The notes below the pieces were generated by a model. It worked only from the letters and a program-made list of their open reading frames with translations. It was not told the origin of the DNA and ran no database searches. Source: Suilimivivens sp963638365 (GTDB lineage Bacteria > Bacillota > Clostridia > Lachnospirales > Lachnospiraceae). Taken from it: DNA of 19,198 nucleotides. The position numbers and the translations under genes are program-made. Location: positions 1 to 19,198 of the forward strand of contig CAVHRK010000020.1 in NCBI GenBank assembly GCA_963638365.1, in the 5' to 3' direction. This document shows positions 5,652 to 14,859 of the stretch, piece after piece; the stretch's first letter is position 1; each line of letters starts with the position of its first letter.

Positions 5652-7985
5652 ATGAATAAAGAACATATCCCGGTAATTCCTATGCGGGGACTTGCAGTGT
5701 TACCGGATGCAATTATACATTTTGATTTAAAAAGGGAAAAGTCGATTCATGCCGTGGAATATGCTATGCTGGGCGACGGACTGGTATTTCTTGCTTCCCA
5801 GAAGGATCCGGAATGCCAGGATCCGGGAATCGGGGATTTGTACCCGGCAGGAACGGTTGCTTCGGTACGGCAGGTCACGAAGCTTCCGAATCACATGCTG
5901 CGGATTCTTGTGGGTGGTGTGAAGCGTGCGATGCTGATTGCAATTCGAGAAGAGAATGAAGCCTTTCTGGAAGGAAGCATTGTTCCGCAGGAGGAGCTTC
6001 CGGTTGAAGAATTGTCGTCTGTAGAGGAGGAAGCCATGCTCCGGCAGCTTAAGGAAACCATTGCCGAATTTGCGTCGCTTCATCCCAAGCTTGATAAGAA
6101 TGCCGTACAGCGGTATCAGTCCATGGAGGATCTGGGAAGTCTGCTGGATCAGATTACCATGAATCTTCCGGTAGAATTTGAAAAGAAACAACAGGTGCTG
6201 GAGGCTTTCGACTTAAAGGAACGTTTTGAAACAGTCTGCACCATCTTAGTCAATGAGATCCAGATTGCCAGAATCCGGAATAATCTGGCGCAGAAATTAA
6301 AAGGTAAAGTAGAGAAAAACCAGAAGGAATATCTGTTACGGGAACAGCTTCACTACATCCGGGAGGAATTGGGAGAGGAGAATTCCTTTTCAGACAGTGA
6401 GCAGTTTGAAGAGAAGTTAAAGGAACTGCAGGCCAAGCCCGAAGTAAAGGAGAAAATCCAGAAAGAAATTTCCCGGTTTAAGAGTCTGTCCGGAAATAGT
6501 TCGGAAAGTGCGGTAGAGCGTGGTTACATTGAAACCCTGTTAGAGCTTCCGTGGGACAAAGCTTCGATTGATAACGAAAGCATCAAAGAGGCAAAAGAGA
6601 TTCTGGAAAAGGAACACTATGGTCTGACACAGGTAAAGGAGCGTATTCTGGAATTCCTGGCGGTACGGTGTCTCACAAAGAAAGGAGAAAGTCCAATTCT
6701 CTGTCTGGTAGGACCACCGGGAACCGGTAAAACTTCGATTGCGAGAAGCGTTGCCAGAGCTTTGAATAAGAAATACATACGGATTTGCCTTGGAGGTGTC
6801 CGGGATGAAGCAGAGATCCGTGGCCACCGGAAAACTTATGTCGGTGCGATGCCCGGAAGAATTGCAACAGGATTACGGCAGGCAGGAGTGAAGAATCCGC
6901 TCATGCTGCTTGACGAAATTGATAAGGTCAGCAATGATTATAAGGGCGATACCTTTTCCGCATTGCTGGAGGTATTGGATGGAGAACAGAACGTGCGGTT
7001 CCGCGATCATTATGTGGAAATCCCGCTGGATCTGTCGGAGGTTCTGTTTATAGCAACAGCGAATTCCACGCAGAATATCCCACGTCCCCTGCTTGACCGT
7101 ATGGAACTGATTGAGGTAAACAGCTATACAGAGAATGAGAAGTTCCATATTGCGAAGGAACATCTTCTGCACAAGCAGATGGAAAAGAACGGGATTACTG
7201 CAAAGCAGCTTTCTATTTCGGACAGTGCCTTGAAAGCGATCATTTCTTCCTATACGAGAGAAGCCGGTGTCCGTGAACTGGAGCGTAAGATTGGGGACAT
7301 CTGCCGTAAGGCAGCGAAGGAAATTCTGGAATGCCGTGAAGAAGGAAGGGAAGAGACGAAGATCAAAGTGACTGCTTCCAATATCGAGAAGTATCTTGGA
7401 AAGCGGAAATACACAACGGATCTTGCCAATAAGAAGCCGGAGGTCGGCATTGTACGCGGACTGGCCTGGACGAGCGTTGGTGGAGACACCTTACAGATCG
7501 AGGTGAATGTCATGCCCGGTAAGGGAGACATTGATCTGACCGGACAGATGGGAGATGTGATGAAGGAATCGGCCATCATTGGTATGAGTTATGTCCGCTC
7601 CATCGGTAAGGAGCACAAGATTGATCCGTCTATGTTTAAGGAAAATGATTTCCATATTCATATTCCGGAGGGAGCCGTTCCGAAGGATGGCCCGTCAGCC
7701 GGAATCACGATGGCAACGGCAATCTTTTCCGCAGTGACCGGGAAGCCTGTGCGCTGTGACCTTGCCATGACCGGTGAAATTACCCTTCGTGGAAATGTAC
7801 TGCCGATCGGCGGCTTGAAGGAGAAGATTCTGGCAGCCAAGATGGCAGGCATCAGGGAAGTGCTTGTTCCGGCTGAAAATAAAAAGGATGTCGAAGAAAT
7901 TCCGGAAGAGATCCGTGACGGGATTACCATTACTTATGTGAAAACAATGAAGGATGTATTAAAAAAAGCACTTGTGACGGAGTAA
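5652..7985 (+). CDS. lon: ATP-dependent Lon protease
   Basis: A 777-residue LonA-type protease, the usual size, degrading misfolded and regulatory proteins in the cytosol. Order of domains: N-terminal substrate-binding LON domain (about 1-200, starting PVIPMRGLAVLPDAIIHFD), coiled helical segment, AAA+ module with Walker A GPPGTGKT (354-361) and Walker B LMLLDEIDKV, then the C-terminal peptidase with the Ser-Lys dyad Ser682 (in KDGPSAGIT) and Lys725 (in GGLKEKILAA). An in-frame TTG at 5646 directly abuts the GGAG; the ATG 6 nt after GGAG (5642-5645) was chosen. It is separated from clpX by a terminator, and engB follows 80 nt downstream. No CtsR, CIRCE or other heat-shock operator was recognised upstream. 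Confidence 0.97.
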   Translation: MNKEHIPVIPMRGLAVLPDAIIHFDLKREKSIHAVEYAMLGDGLVFLASQKDPECQDPGIGDLYPAGTVASVRQVTKLPNHMLRILVGGVKRAMLIAIREENEAFLEGSIVPQEELPVEELSSVEEEAMLRQLKETIAEFASLHPKLDKNAVQRYQSMEDLGSLLDQITMNLPVEFEKKQQVLEAFDLKERFETVCTILVNEIQIARIRNNLAQKLKGKVEKNQKEYLLREQLHYIREELGEENSFSDSEQFEEKLKELQAKPEVKEKIQKEISRFKSLSGNSSESAVERGYIETLLELPWDKASIDNESIKEAKEILEKEHYGLTQVKERILEFLAVRCLTKKGESPILCLVGPPGTGKTSIARSVARALNKKYIRICLGGVRDEAEIRGHRKTYVGAMPGRIATGLRQAGVKNPLMLLDEIDKVSNDYKGDTFSALLEVLDGEQNVRFRDHYVEIPLDLSEVLFIATANSTQNIPRPLLDRMELIEVNSYTENEKFHIAKEHLLHKQMEKNGITAKQLSISDSALKAIISSYTREAGVRELERKIGDICRKAAKEILECREEGREETKIKVTASNIEKYLGKRKYTTDLANKKPEVGIVRGLAWTSVGGDTLQIEVNVMPGKGDIDLTGQMGDVMKESAIIGMSYVRSIGKEHKIDPSMFKENDFHIHIPEGAVPKDGPSAGITMATAIFSAVTGKPVRCDLAMTGEITLRGNVLPIGGLKEKILAAKMAGIREVLVPAENKKDVEEIPEEIRDGITITYVKTMKDVLKKALVTE

Positions 7986-8065
7986 TAAAATATATACAAT
8001 GTTAGTAATGATAACGAGAGTATTCCGGACAATCCGGATGCTCATTCAGAACGTGAGGTTTCAGC

Positions 8066-8683
8066 ATGGTTATTAAAAATGTAAGTCTGGAAACGGTCTG
8101 TGGAATTACCAGTAAGATTCCGGACAATCCATATATGGAGTTTGCGTTTGCCGGCAAGAGTAATGTAGGGAAGTCCTCCCTCATTAACGGACTGATGAAC
8201 CGCAAGTCTCTTGCGAGAACCAGTGCACAGCCGGGCAAAACACAGACCATTAATTTTTATAATATCAATGACGCCATGTATTTCGTCGATCTTCCGGGAT
8301 ATGGCTATGCCAGGGTCAGCGAGCAGGAAAAGGCCAAATGGGGAAAGATGATCGAGAATTATCTGCACAACTCCAAACAGTTAAAGGCAGTATTCCTGCT
8401 GATCGATATCCGGCATGAGCCTTCCGGAAATGATAAGATGATGTATGAATGGATCTGCAATCAGGGCTATGAGCCGGTCATTATTGCAACGAAGCTGGAT
8501 AAGATTAACCGGAGCCAGGTTCAGAAGCATGTGAAGATGATCAAAGAGGGGCTGCAGGTAGTCAAGGGAACGATCGTGATTCCTTATTCTGCACAGACCA
8601 AACAGGGGAGAGAAGAGATTTACAATTTATTGGACAGCTATCTTGAACAGGAACAGAAAACAGGTGATGGCGTCACAGAGTAA
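8066..8683 (+). CDS. engB: Ribosome biogenesis GTPase EngB/YsxC/YihA
   Basis: A 205-residue TrmE-Era-Septin-like GTPase needed for late assembly of the large ribosomal subunit. All GTP-binding motifs are visible: G1 GKSNVGKS (30-37), G3 DLPGYG (75-80), G4 TKLD (142-145) and G5 SAQ (175-177). The family's GKTQTINFY stretch follows in switch I. The start is supported by GTGAGG (8053-8058) with a 7-nt spacer. Placement right after lon is the conserved Firmicutes order (lonA-ysxC in Bacillus). A 14-bp sequence near the start of the coding region (8117-8130) is also present in the upstream spacer (8022-8035). Confidence 0.96.
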   Translation: MVIKNVSLETVCGITSKIPDNPYMEFAFAGKSNVGKSSLINGLMNRKSLARTSAQPGKTQTINFYNINDAMYFVDLPGYGYARVSEQEKAKWGKMIENYLHNSKQLKAVFLLIDIRHEPSGNDKMMYEWICNQGYEPVIIATKLDKINRSQVQKHVKMIKEGLQVVKGTIVIPYSAQTKQGREEIYNLLDSYLEQEQKTGDGVTE

Positions 8684-8714
8684 GTGATGCGGACAGGAGA
8701 AAGAGGCGGTTTTC

Positions 8715-9977
8715 ATGGAAAAAAAGGGAACGGGAATAACCTATGTTAAAGTTGTTGTCAATTTAGTCATTATGGCATTGCTGATTCTTTGCTGCTTTTT
8801 GGTACTGCCAAAGATTGTTGTGTATTTTATGCCGTTCGTGATCGGCTGGATCATCTCGCTGATTGCCAATCCGATTGTACGGTTTTTTGAAACGAAGCTT
8901 AAGGTGCGGCGGAAAATGGGAACTGTGGTTGTCATTATTGCGGTTCTGGCGCTTATTGTAAGCGGCGGTTATTTTCTGATTACCTGGCTTGTGGAGCAGT
9001 TGATTTCTTTCGTGAATGAACTGCCGGAAATGTGGGCGAATGCACAGGGCGATCTGCAGAACATCGGGAAAAAGCTGATGGTGATGTATCAGTATCTGCC
9101 GAAAAACTGGCAGCAGAATCTGGACGGATTTCTTGTGAAATTCCAGACGCTCTGGGGGGACTGGGTAGGAACACTTGGCACTCCGACGATTGCAGCGGTT
9201 GGTAATTTTGCCAAGAATCTGCCGCTTATTGTCATCGGAATTATTATGAGCCTTTTATCCTCCTATTTCTTCGTGGCAGAACCGGATTATATTCATCATA
9301 TCTGGGAAAAAATACTTCCATTGGCACTTCAGGACAGGGTAGATATGATCAAGCGTGGTCTGAAGCGTGCCGTAGGCGGCTATTTTAAAGCACAGTTAAA
9401 GATTGAAGTCTGGATGTATATCCTGCTTGGAATCGGCTTCTGGATTCTTCATGTCCGGTATGCGTTTATCATTGCAATCGGCGTGGCTTTTTTAGATCTG
9501 CTTCCGTTCTTTGGAACCGGAACGGTACTGGTGCCGTGGGCCATTATTAAATTCTTTAACGGGGAATACGGAATGGTGATCGGACTTCTGATTATCTGGG
9601 GCGTCGGACAGCTGTTCCGTCAGTTGATCCAGCCGAAGATTGTAGGTGACTCCGTGGGACTGGATCCTCTGCCGACGTTGTTCCTTTTGTACATTGGATA
9701 CCGGATGGGCGGTGTCTGGGGCATGCTGCTTGCCGTACCGATTGGAATTATTATTTTTAATATGTATGAAGAGGGTGTATTTGATACCACAATTAAGAGT
9801 ATTCAGATTCTGTATTCCGGAGCAAGTAATTTCCGTCATATTACCGAGGAGGATATGGAGCCGGTACGCAGGTATAAGATTCTCGAACAGGAACGCCTGA
9901 AAAAGTCGAAGGAGCGCAAGGAAACTGGAAAAGAATCTAAAACGGTGAATCAGGAAAATGAAACAAGGATGCCCTGA
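8715..9977 (+). CDS. AI-2E family (DUF20) membrane transporter/permease
   Basis: A 420-residue integral membrane protein with about eight helices, of the AI-2E transporter/YtvI superfamily. The family signatures are VVYFMPFVIGWIISLIANPI near the N terminus and, in the C-terminal half, FLDLLPFFGTGTVLVPWAI, then GQLFRQLIQPKIVGDSVGL-type residues with the PLPTLFLLYIGYRMGG helix pair. Family members have been implicated in AI-2 export or sodium-proton exchange, but most, including this one, have no known substrate. The C-terminal tail (from about residue 380) is charged, Lys/Glu-rich and probably cytosolic. It starts 31 nt after engB, with AAGAGG 8 nt before the ATG, and truA follows, so it is likely co-transcribed with housekeeping genes. 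Confidence 0.88.
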   Translation: MEKKGTGITYVKVVVNLVIMALLILCCFLVLPKIVVYFMPFVIGWIISLIANPIVRFFETKLKVRRKMGTVVVIIAVLALIVSGGYFLITWLVEQLISFVNELPEMWANAQGDLQNIGKKLMVMYQYLPKNWQQNLDGFLVKFQTLWGDWVGTLGTPTIAAVGNFAKNLPLIVIGIIMSLLSSYFFVAEPDYIHHIWEKILPLALQDRVDMIKRGLKRAVGGYFKAQLKIEVWMYILLGIGFWILHVRYAFIIAIGVAFLDLLPFFGTGTVLVPWAIIKFFNGEYGMVIGLLIIWGVGQLFRQLIQPKIVGDSVGLDPLPTLFLLYIGYRMGGVWGMLLAVPIGIIIFNMYEEGVFDTTIKSIQILYSGASNFRHITEEDMEPVRRYKILEQERLKKSKERKETGKESKTVNQENETRMP

Positions 9978-10037
9978 GGTGCTTTGCAGATAGAAAAGAT
10001 TCAAATGAAAGAATTGTGACAGATAAGGGAAGAATTG

Positions 10038-10808
10038 ATGCGGAATTTTAAGATGGTCCTTCAATACGAAGGGACAAGATTCAAGGGATGGCAGCGTCAG
10101 GAAAGCACGGACAACACCATTCAGGGAAAGCTTGAGAATATTTTGAGCAAAATGGTCGGAGATCCTGTTGAAATTCAAGGTTCCGGAAGAACGGACGCAG
10201 GGGTACACGCGTTAGGGCAGGTTGCCAATTTTCATGCAGATACCCAAATGTCCGAACAGGAGATTCTGAATTATGTTAACCAATACCTGCCCGAAGATAT
10301 TGCAGTCATTTCGGTAAAGGAAGTGGCAAAACGGTTTCACAGCCGGTTGAATGCCACAGGGAAGACCTATTGTTATCTGTTGATCCAGTCAGAACTTCCG
10401 CATGTATTTGAACGGCGGTTTGCCCATAGAATAGAAGAAAGACTCGATGTGGAAGCAATGGAAAGAGCCGCAGGGTATCTGCTTGGAACCCATGATTTTG
10501 CGGCATTTACATCAACAAAGAAGAGTAAGAAGTCAACGGTCCGTACCATTGATGAGATTACATTTACCAAGGAATACAGTTCGGTGATGCGCACGGCGCA
10601 GGAGCCGGATCTGCTCCGGATTACCTATTCCGGGGATGGCTTTTTGTACCATATGGTCCGGATTCTGACCGGAACACTGATTGAAGTCGGAATGCATCTT
10701 CGCAGTCCCGAAGAGATTCCGGAAATACTTGAGAGTAAAAAAAGAGAAATGGCAGGGCCGCTTGTGCCTGCCAAGGGACTTACACTGATGGAGGTTCGTT
10801 ATTCGTGA
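10038..10808 (+). CDS. truA: tRNA pseudouridine(38-40) synthase TruA
   Basis: A 256-residue pseudouridine synthase that modifies positions 38-40 in the anticodon arm of many tRNAs. The catalytic aspartate is Asp53 in the signature GSGRTDAGVHALGQVANF. The N-terminal LQYEGTRFKGWQRQ and the later FLYHMVRILTGTL and PAKGLTLMEV segments are also diagnostic. A TTG directly before the ATG is in frame; the ATG was chosen for its 7-nt spacing from AGGGA (10026-10030). Its stop overlaps the GTG start of the next gene by 4 nt, pointing to translational coupling. Confidence 0.97.
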   Translation: MRNFKMVLQYEGTRFKGWQRQESTDNTIQGKLENILSKMVGDPVEIQGSGRTDAGVHALGQVANFHADTQMSEQEILNYVNQYLPEDIAVISVKEVAKRFHSRLNATGKTYCYLLIQSELPHVFERRFAHRIEERLDVEAMERAAGYLLGTHDFAAFTSTKKSKKSTVRTIDEITFTKEYSSVMRTAQEPDLLRITYSGDGFLYHMVRILTGTLIEVGMHLRSPEEIPEILESKKREMAGPLVPAKGLTLMEVRYS

Positions 10809-11356
10809 ATAGGAAACTGACTGCGGAAGAAGAAAAGCAGCGTAATATACGATGGATACGAGCCTTGTTTCTGGTTTATTTATTGATTGTCATCAAACTG
10901 ATTATTTTCAAATATCCGATGGAGCAGCTGCGGGCCATTGCGGCAACGTGGCGCAAGGATGTGATTCTGGAGGGACTGGATACCGCCAATTTCACACCGT
11001 TTAAAACCATCCGGATGTATATTGATTATGCATATATGCTGAACAGCTTTGAAAACCTGGTGGGAAATATTCTGGTCTTTGTGCCATTCGGGTTCCTGCT
11101 TCCCTATGTATGGAAAAAGGCCGGCAACTTTTTTGTCATGCTGCTGAATGCCTTTGTATTCGTGCTTGGAATTGAAGTGTTTCAGTTGTTCAGTGCGTTT
11201 GGCGCATTTGATGTGGATGATATTATCCTGAACTGCTTAGGTGCAGTCTGGGGGTATCTGTTTTATCTGATTGTGGAAGCAATCCGCCGTAAACGGATCT
11301 GGGAGCGGAAGCAGAAAGATAAGAATAAGAAGACCGGAACAGGGCAAAGAAAATAA
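10805..11356 (+). CDS. VanZ-like membrane protein
   Basis: A 183-residue protein with about four membrane helices and the VanZ-like domain pattern: a first helix (ALFLVYLLIVIKLIIFKYP), then NFTPFKTI, the conserved ENLVGNILVFVPFGFLLPYVW segment, and a helix with GIEVFQLFSAFGAFDVDDIILN, which carries the conserved acidic residues. VanZ confers low-level teicoplanin resistance in enterococci, but most homologues are chromosomal membrane proteins of unknown role; resistance should not be inferred here, since no van cluster is present. It starts at GTG, overlapping the truA stop (GTGA), with GGAGG about 11 nt upstream inside truA. The C-terminal tail is strongly basic (RRKRIWERKQKDKNKK). Confidence 0.85.
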   Translation: MNRKLTAEEEKQRNIRWIRALFLVYLLIVIKLIIFKYPMEQLRAIAATWRKDVILEGLDTANFTPFKTIRMYIDYAYMLNSFENLVGNILVFVPFGFLLPYVWKKAGNFFVMLLNAFVFVLGIEVFQLFSAFGAFDVDDIILNCLGAVWGYLFYLIVEAIRRKRIWERKQKDKNKKTGTGQRK

Positions 11357-11406
11357 AATTTTATAAATAGAATTTTTTAACAGAATTTCATAAGGAGGTA
11401 ATTGCA

Positions 11407-11994
11407 ATGAATTACATTAAGAGTCTGAAGGTGAATTATTCCCTGTCTGCAGTGATCTGTGTCATACTGGGAATCGTTCTGCTGGTATGGCCCGGACAGA
11501 GTACCCAGGTGGTATGTATGATTCTGGGAATCGTACTCGGAGGCTTCGGCATAATCCAGATCATTCTGTATCTGGCAACACAGGAAAAGACGATGGTATC
11601 CCACAGTATGATGATGCTTGGCATCGTACTTGCCGTGATTGGAGGCTGGATTGTATTAAAACCCGATACGATTATCAAAGCAATTCCGATGATCGTGGGA
11701 ATTCTCATTGTGATTCACGGACTTCATAATGCGGTGCAGGCGATTGACCTTAAGAAGATGCAGTATGACAACTGGTGGGTGGCACTTTTATTATCTCTTC
11801 TGACGATTGCGTTGGGAGTCGTACTGATCTGCAATCCGTTTACCGTTGTGGATACGGTTGTCCGCCTGATCGGTGCATTCCTGATTTATGACGGATTGTC
11901 CGATATGTGGATTTTATCCAGAGTGTTTAAAACAAAGAAGAATAAGGAGAAGATTATTGATACCGATGCCGTGATTGTGGATGAGGATGAATAA
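11407..11994 (+). CDS. DUF308 / HdeD-like six-helix membrane protein
   Basis: A 195-residue membrane protein with about six helices arranged as repeated hairpins (SAVICVILGIVLLVWPG, MILGIVLGGFGIIQIILYLA, MMLGIVLAVIGGWIVLKP, IPMIVGILIVIHGLHNAV and two more). This internal repetition and the repeated G-I-V-L-x-x-x-P pattern are typical of DUF308 proteins. The family includes E. coli HdeD, involved in acid resistance at high cell density; the role in Clostridia is unknown. It ends with a charged, acidic tail (DTDAVIVDEDE). A clear AAGGAGG precedes the ATG. A weak AT-rich hairpin (AAAATT 11355-11360 with AATTTT 11371-11376) lies in the 50-nt gap after the VanZ-like gene and may limit read-through. 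Confidence 0.82.
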   Translation: MNYIKSLKVNYSLSAVICVILGIVLLVWPGQSTQVVCMILGIVLGGFGIIQIILYLATQEKTMVSHSMMMLGIVLAVIGGWIVLKPDTIIKAIPMIVGILIVIHGLHNAVQAIDLKKMQYDNWWVALLLSLLTIALGVVLICNPFTVVDTVVRLIGAFLIYDGLSDMWILSRVFKTKKNKEKIIDTDAVIVDEDE

Positions 11995-12022
11995 TCGGAA
12001 CAGATAAAAAGGAGGAATGCTT

Positions 12023-12898
12023 ATGGCAGTCTACGAATTACAAAATGAGAATATTTCCATCAAAATTGATTCTCATGGTGCAGAATTAAAGTCTTTAAAG
12101 AGACGGTCAGACAATCAGGAATATATGTGGAAGGGAGATCCGGCATTCTGGGGAAGAACATCACCGGTGCTGTTCCCGTTCGTCGGAGGTGTTAACCGGA
12201 AGCTGTACCGTGTAGACGGAAAAGAATATGCCATGAATCAGCATGGTTTCGCACGGGATATGGAATTTGAACTGGTAAGTCAATCTGAAAAAGAAATCTG
12301 GTTTAAACTTCAAAGCAATGAAGAAACCCTGCAGAAATATCCATATGCGTTTGTGTTAAAGCTGGGCTATAAGCTTAACGGGAACAGCGTGGAAGTCTGC
12401 TGGCAGGTAGAAAATCCTTCGGATGAGACGATGTATTTTGCCATCGGTGGGCATCCGGCATTTAACTGCCCATTAAAGGAAGGAACGAAGCAGACAGATT
12501 ATGTTCTGAAATTTGATGAGCAAAAGCAGGTTGTCAGCACACAGTTAAGTAAAGAAGGAATGGCCATGGATACGAAGGTGGCCTATGATTTGGAGGATGG
12601 GATTCTTCCGATTACAGAGCATTTATTTGATGACGATGCACTGGTGATCGAGCATCATCAGGCACAGATGGCAGCACTGTGTTACGCAGACGGAACGCCG
12701 TATTTGACTATTCGTATGGCAGCGCCGTTATTCGGCATCTGGTCTCCTCCAAAGAAAAATGCACCCTTTGTCTGCATTGAGCCCTGGTATGGACGCTGCG
12801 ACAGGAAAGGGTATGACGGAGAACTGAAGGACCGTGCATGGGAAAATGAACTGAAAGGAAGAGGCATATGGACAGCCTCTTATCTCATAGAAATATAG
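12023..12898 (+). CDS. Aldose 1-epimerase family protein (LacX-type)
   Basis: A 291-residue galactose-mutarotase-like beta-sandwich protein. Conserved active-site elements are His74 (NQHGFARDMEF), His144 (GGHPAFNCP) and Glu253 (IEPWYGRCD), matching the substrate-binding/acid-base histidines and the catalytic glutamate of the family. The WYGRCD ending is characteristic of the LacX branch, whose members accept hexoses or hexose phosphates and are not well characterised. An upstream ATG at 12017 lies only 1 nt from GGAGG (12011-12015), so the second ATG with a 7-nt spacer was chosen. It lies 28 nt after the DUF308 gene and probably ends that transcript. A 7-bp hairpin (AAGAGGC 12859-12865 with GCCTCTT 12875-12881) sits inside the last codons but lacks a T-run. 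Confidence 0.9.
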   Translation: MAVYELQNENISIKIDSHGAELKSLKRRSDNQEYMWKGDPAFWGRTSPVLFPFVGGVNRKLYRVDGKEYAMNQHGFARDMEFELVSQSEKEIWFKLQSNEETLQKYPYAFVLKLGYKLNGNSVEVCWQVENPSDETMYFAIGGHPAFNCPLKEGTKQTDYVLKFDEQKQVVSTQLSKEGMAMDTKVAYDLEDGILPITEHLFDDDALVIEHHQAQMAALCYADGTPYLTIRMAAPLFGIWSPPKKNAPFVCIEPWYGRCDRKGYDGELKDRAWENELKGRGIWTASYLIEI

Positions 12899-12997
12899 TC
12901 GGGGTAGATTTGCAGGGGATATTTCTTTTCGGGGGAATAGAAATAAAACAGCAAATGATGTACTTGGGGGAATAACCGAAAAGGGGAGTCATCTAAT

Positions 12998-14653
12998 ATG
13001 AAGCAAAAGATAAACAGAATAAGACGGCGGAGTGGTATCGTCGGAATCTTGTTTTTACTGATGATGCTGATATTTTTCTGGATTGGCTATCCGGAAAAGA
13101 GTATTCTTACGGCGTTTGATAATGAAGAGGTTGGAGAGCTTACCGACAGCGTTTATGTTTCCTGTGGGGATAATGAAAAAACAACGGTACTTCCCGGTAA
13201 TATCCCGGCGGCAGCCGGAGATACGATTACCATTCAGGGAATGCTTGAAGAGAACAGTGTTGTAGGGAATGCAATCCTGTTTTACTGTAAGCAGACACAT
13301 GTAAAGGTTTATCTGGATCAGAAAAAGATTTGGGAAGATCCGGAGCATGATCTGCCGTTTCCCATGCTGGAGGGTTCATATTGGAGACTGATCCGGATTC
13401 CGTCTTCCTATGCAGGAAAGGTTCTCCGGGTGGAACTCACTCCGGAGGTGGATAAATACGCAGGCGAACTGCCGGTGATTTATACCGGAACGAAATCCGG
13501 ACTTATTTATATGGTTGCCAGGCAGGGAGCTATATTCCTGTTACTGGGAGTGATAGCCTTTATTTTAGGTGCTGCCATTCTGATTATGGGACTTCTGATG
13601 CGGCGGGAAGGAGTTATTGCATCGCGTATGTGCTATCTGGGACTTCTTTCGATTACCACAGGAGTCTGGGGTACACTGGAAGCACGAATTACACAGCTTT
13701 TTACCGGAAATATTCCGCGGGCATCGTTTGTACTGTTTGCCTGCTTCGGTATGCTTCCGGTACTCATTACAGCATTTGTCTTAACATATGAGTCACTACG
13801 GGATAAATGGTATATGAAAGCCTTGTTTTATCTGTCGGTCCTGAACTTTATTGTACAGCAGATCCTTCAGATTACCGGAGTTCTTTATTACATGCAGATG
13901 ATTACCGTAGTACATCTGTTGTTTATTCTGATTCTGGTAGGACTCGTTGCAGGATTTGTGGAGCTGAAACGACAGCCGGATGGGGAAAAGGACTTCTTTA
14001 TTTACAAGGCAATGCTGATTCTGACCTCATTCGGAATGGCGGATATTGCGTGGTTTTATCTGTTCCCGTCAGGGCATGTCGCTATTTTTATGAGAATCGG
14101 AATCCTGTTTCTGATCGCATATCTTGGGTATGATACCCTGCGGCAGATTGCCGTTCTGCGTATTCAGGAAGCGAAACATTCCTTCTATAAGGAGCTGGCA
14201 TTTAAGGATATTATGACGGGACTTGAGAACCGTACGGCGTATGAAAGAACACTTTCACGGATAAGGAAGGACGGCGGCGACTGGATCATTCTGATTGCAG
14301 ACATGAATTGTCTTAAAGTGATCAATGATGAGCATGGTCATAATAAGGGAGATGAAGCGATCTTCAAGCTGGCCTCTTACCTTAAAAAGCATTTTGGATC
14401 AATCGGAGAATGCTTCCGTATCGGAGGTGATGAATTCTGTGTACTGGCCCAGGATATCAGCGTGGAATTCTTTGACAAGATCTGCCAGGACTTCCGGGCA
14501 GCAATAGCAGAAGAGGATCAGGCATTGGCTTATTCGTTTTCAGCGTCCATGGGATATGTTGTACTTGATGAGTCGGGTATTGATGAATGTGTGAAAAAGG
14601 CCGACCGGAAGATGTATGAAGAAAAACGCAGGAAAGGGCGCGTGCGCCTCTGA
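12998..14653 (+). CDS. Membrane-anchored diguanylate cyclase (7TM sensor plus GGDEF)
   Basis: A 551-residue signalling protein. Order of parts: N-terminal membrane helix (about 14-29), an extracytoplasmic region to about residue 165, seven or so membrane helices (about 170-390), then a cytosolic GGDEF domain from residue 402 (FKDIMTGLENRTAYERTL). The layout resembles 7TMR-DISM receptors. GGDEF itself is intact at 476-480 (RIGGDEF), and the metal-binding IADMNCLKVINDEHGH segment is present, so c-di-GMP synthesis from two GTP is expected. The usual RxxD inhibitory site five residues before GGDEF is replaced by GSIG (467-470), so product inhibition by that route is not expected. There is no EAL domain. 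The ATG has a purine-rich AGGGGAG upstream. It is followed by its own terminator, and the preceding 99-nt gap suggests it is separately transcribed. The ligand is unknown. Confidence 0.93.
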   Translation: MKQKINRIRRRSGIVGILFLLMMLIFFWIGYPEKSILTAFDNEEVGELTDSVYVSCGDNEKTTVLPGNIPAAAGDTITIQGMLEENSVVGNAILFYCKQTHVKVYLDQKKIWEDPEHDLPFPMLEGSYWRLIRIPSSYAGKVLRVELTPEVDKYAGELPVIYTGTKSGLIYMVARQGAIFLLLGVIAFILGAAILIMGLLMRREGVIASRMCYLGLLSITTGVWGTLEARITQLFTGNIPRASFVLFACFGMLPVLITAFVLTYESLRDKWYMKALFYLSVLNFIVQQILQITGVLYYMQMITVVHLLFILILVGLVAGFVELKRQPDGEKDFFIYKAMLILTSFGMADIAWFYLFPSGHVAIFMRIGILFLIAYLGYDTLRQIAVLRIQEAKHSFYKELAFKDIMTGLENRTAYERTLSRIRKDGGDWIILIADMNCLKVINDEHGHNKGDEAIFKLASYLKKHFGSIGECFRIGGDEFCVLAQDISVEFFDKICQDFRAAIAEEDQALAYSFSASMGYVVLDESGIDECVKKADRKMYEEKRRKGRVRL

Positions 14654-14737
14654 TCGTGAAAGGATATGATCTGAAAATAAAACTAAAGAGATTGCATGAA
14701 TGACCGATATACATATTGAATGGAATCGATAAAAGCT

Positions 14738-14768
14738 AAGGACAGCAAAGGATATTTGCTGTCCTTTT
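14738..14768 (+). terminator. Rho-independent terminator after the GGDEF gene
   Basis: A perfect 12-bp stem (AAGGACAGCAAA, 14738-14749, with TTTGCTGTCCTT, 14755-14766) closes on the 5-nt loop GGATA and runs into TTTT. It lies 84 nt after the GGDEF stop and separates it from the coiled-coil gene. Confidence 0.9.
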
Positions 14769-14859
14769 ACTATGAATTTTTATTAGGGCAGCATGGTAAT
14801 GTAAACAGGCATGTAAGAATTGTAAAAAACAGAAGAAAAGGAACAGGAGAGGGAGAACA

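Noticed and set aside
9492..10208. Minus-strand open frame of 238 codons across the AI-2E gene and truA
   Set aside because: It is a shadow of two well-supported plus-strand genes, its translation is rich in His, Ser and Phe as expected for antisense frames, and it spans an operon junction.
10805..11356. Glycopeptide resistance gene (vanZ)
   Set aside because: Only the general VanZ-like membrane domain is present, with no vanA-type neighbours. Most chromosomal homologues are not known to confer resistance.
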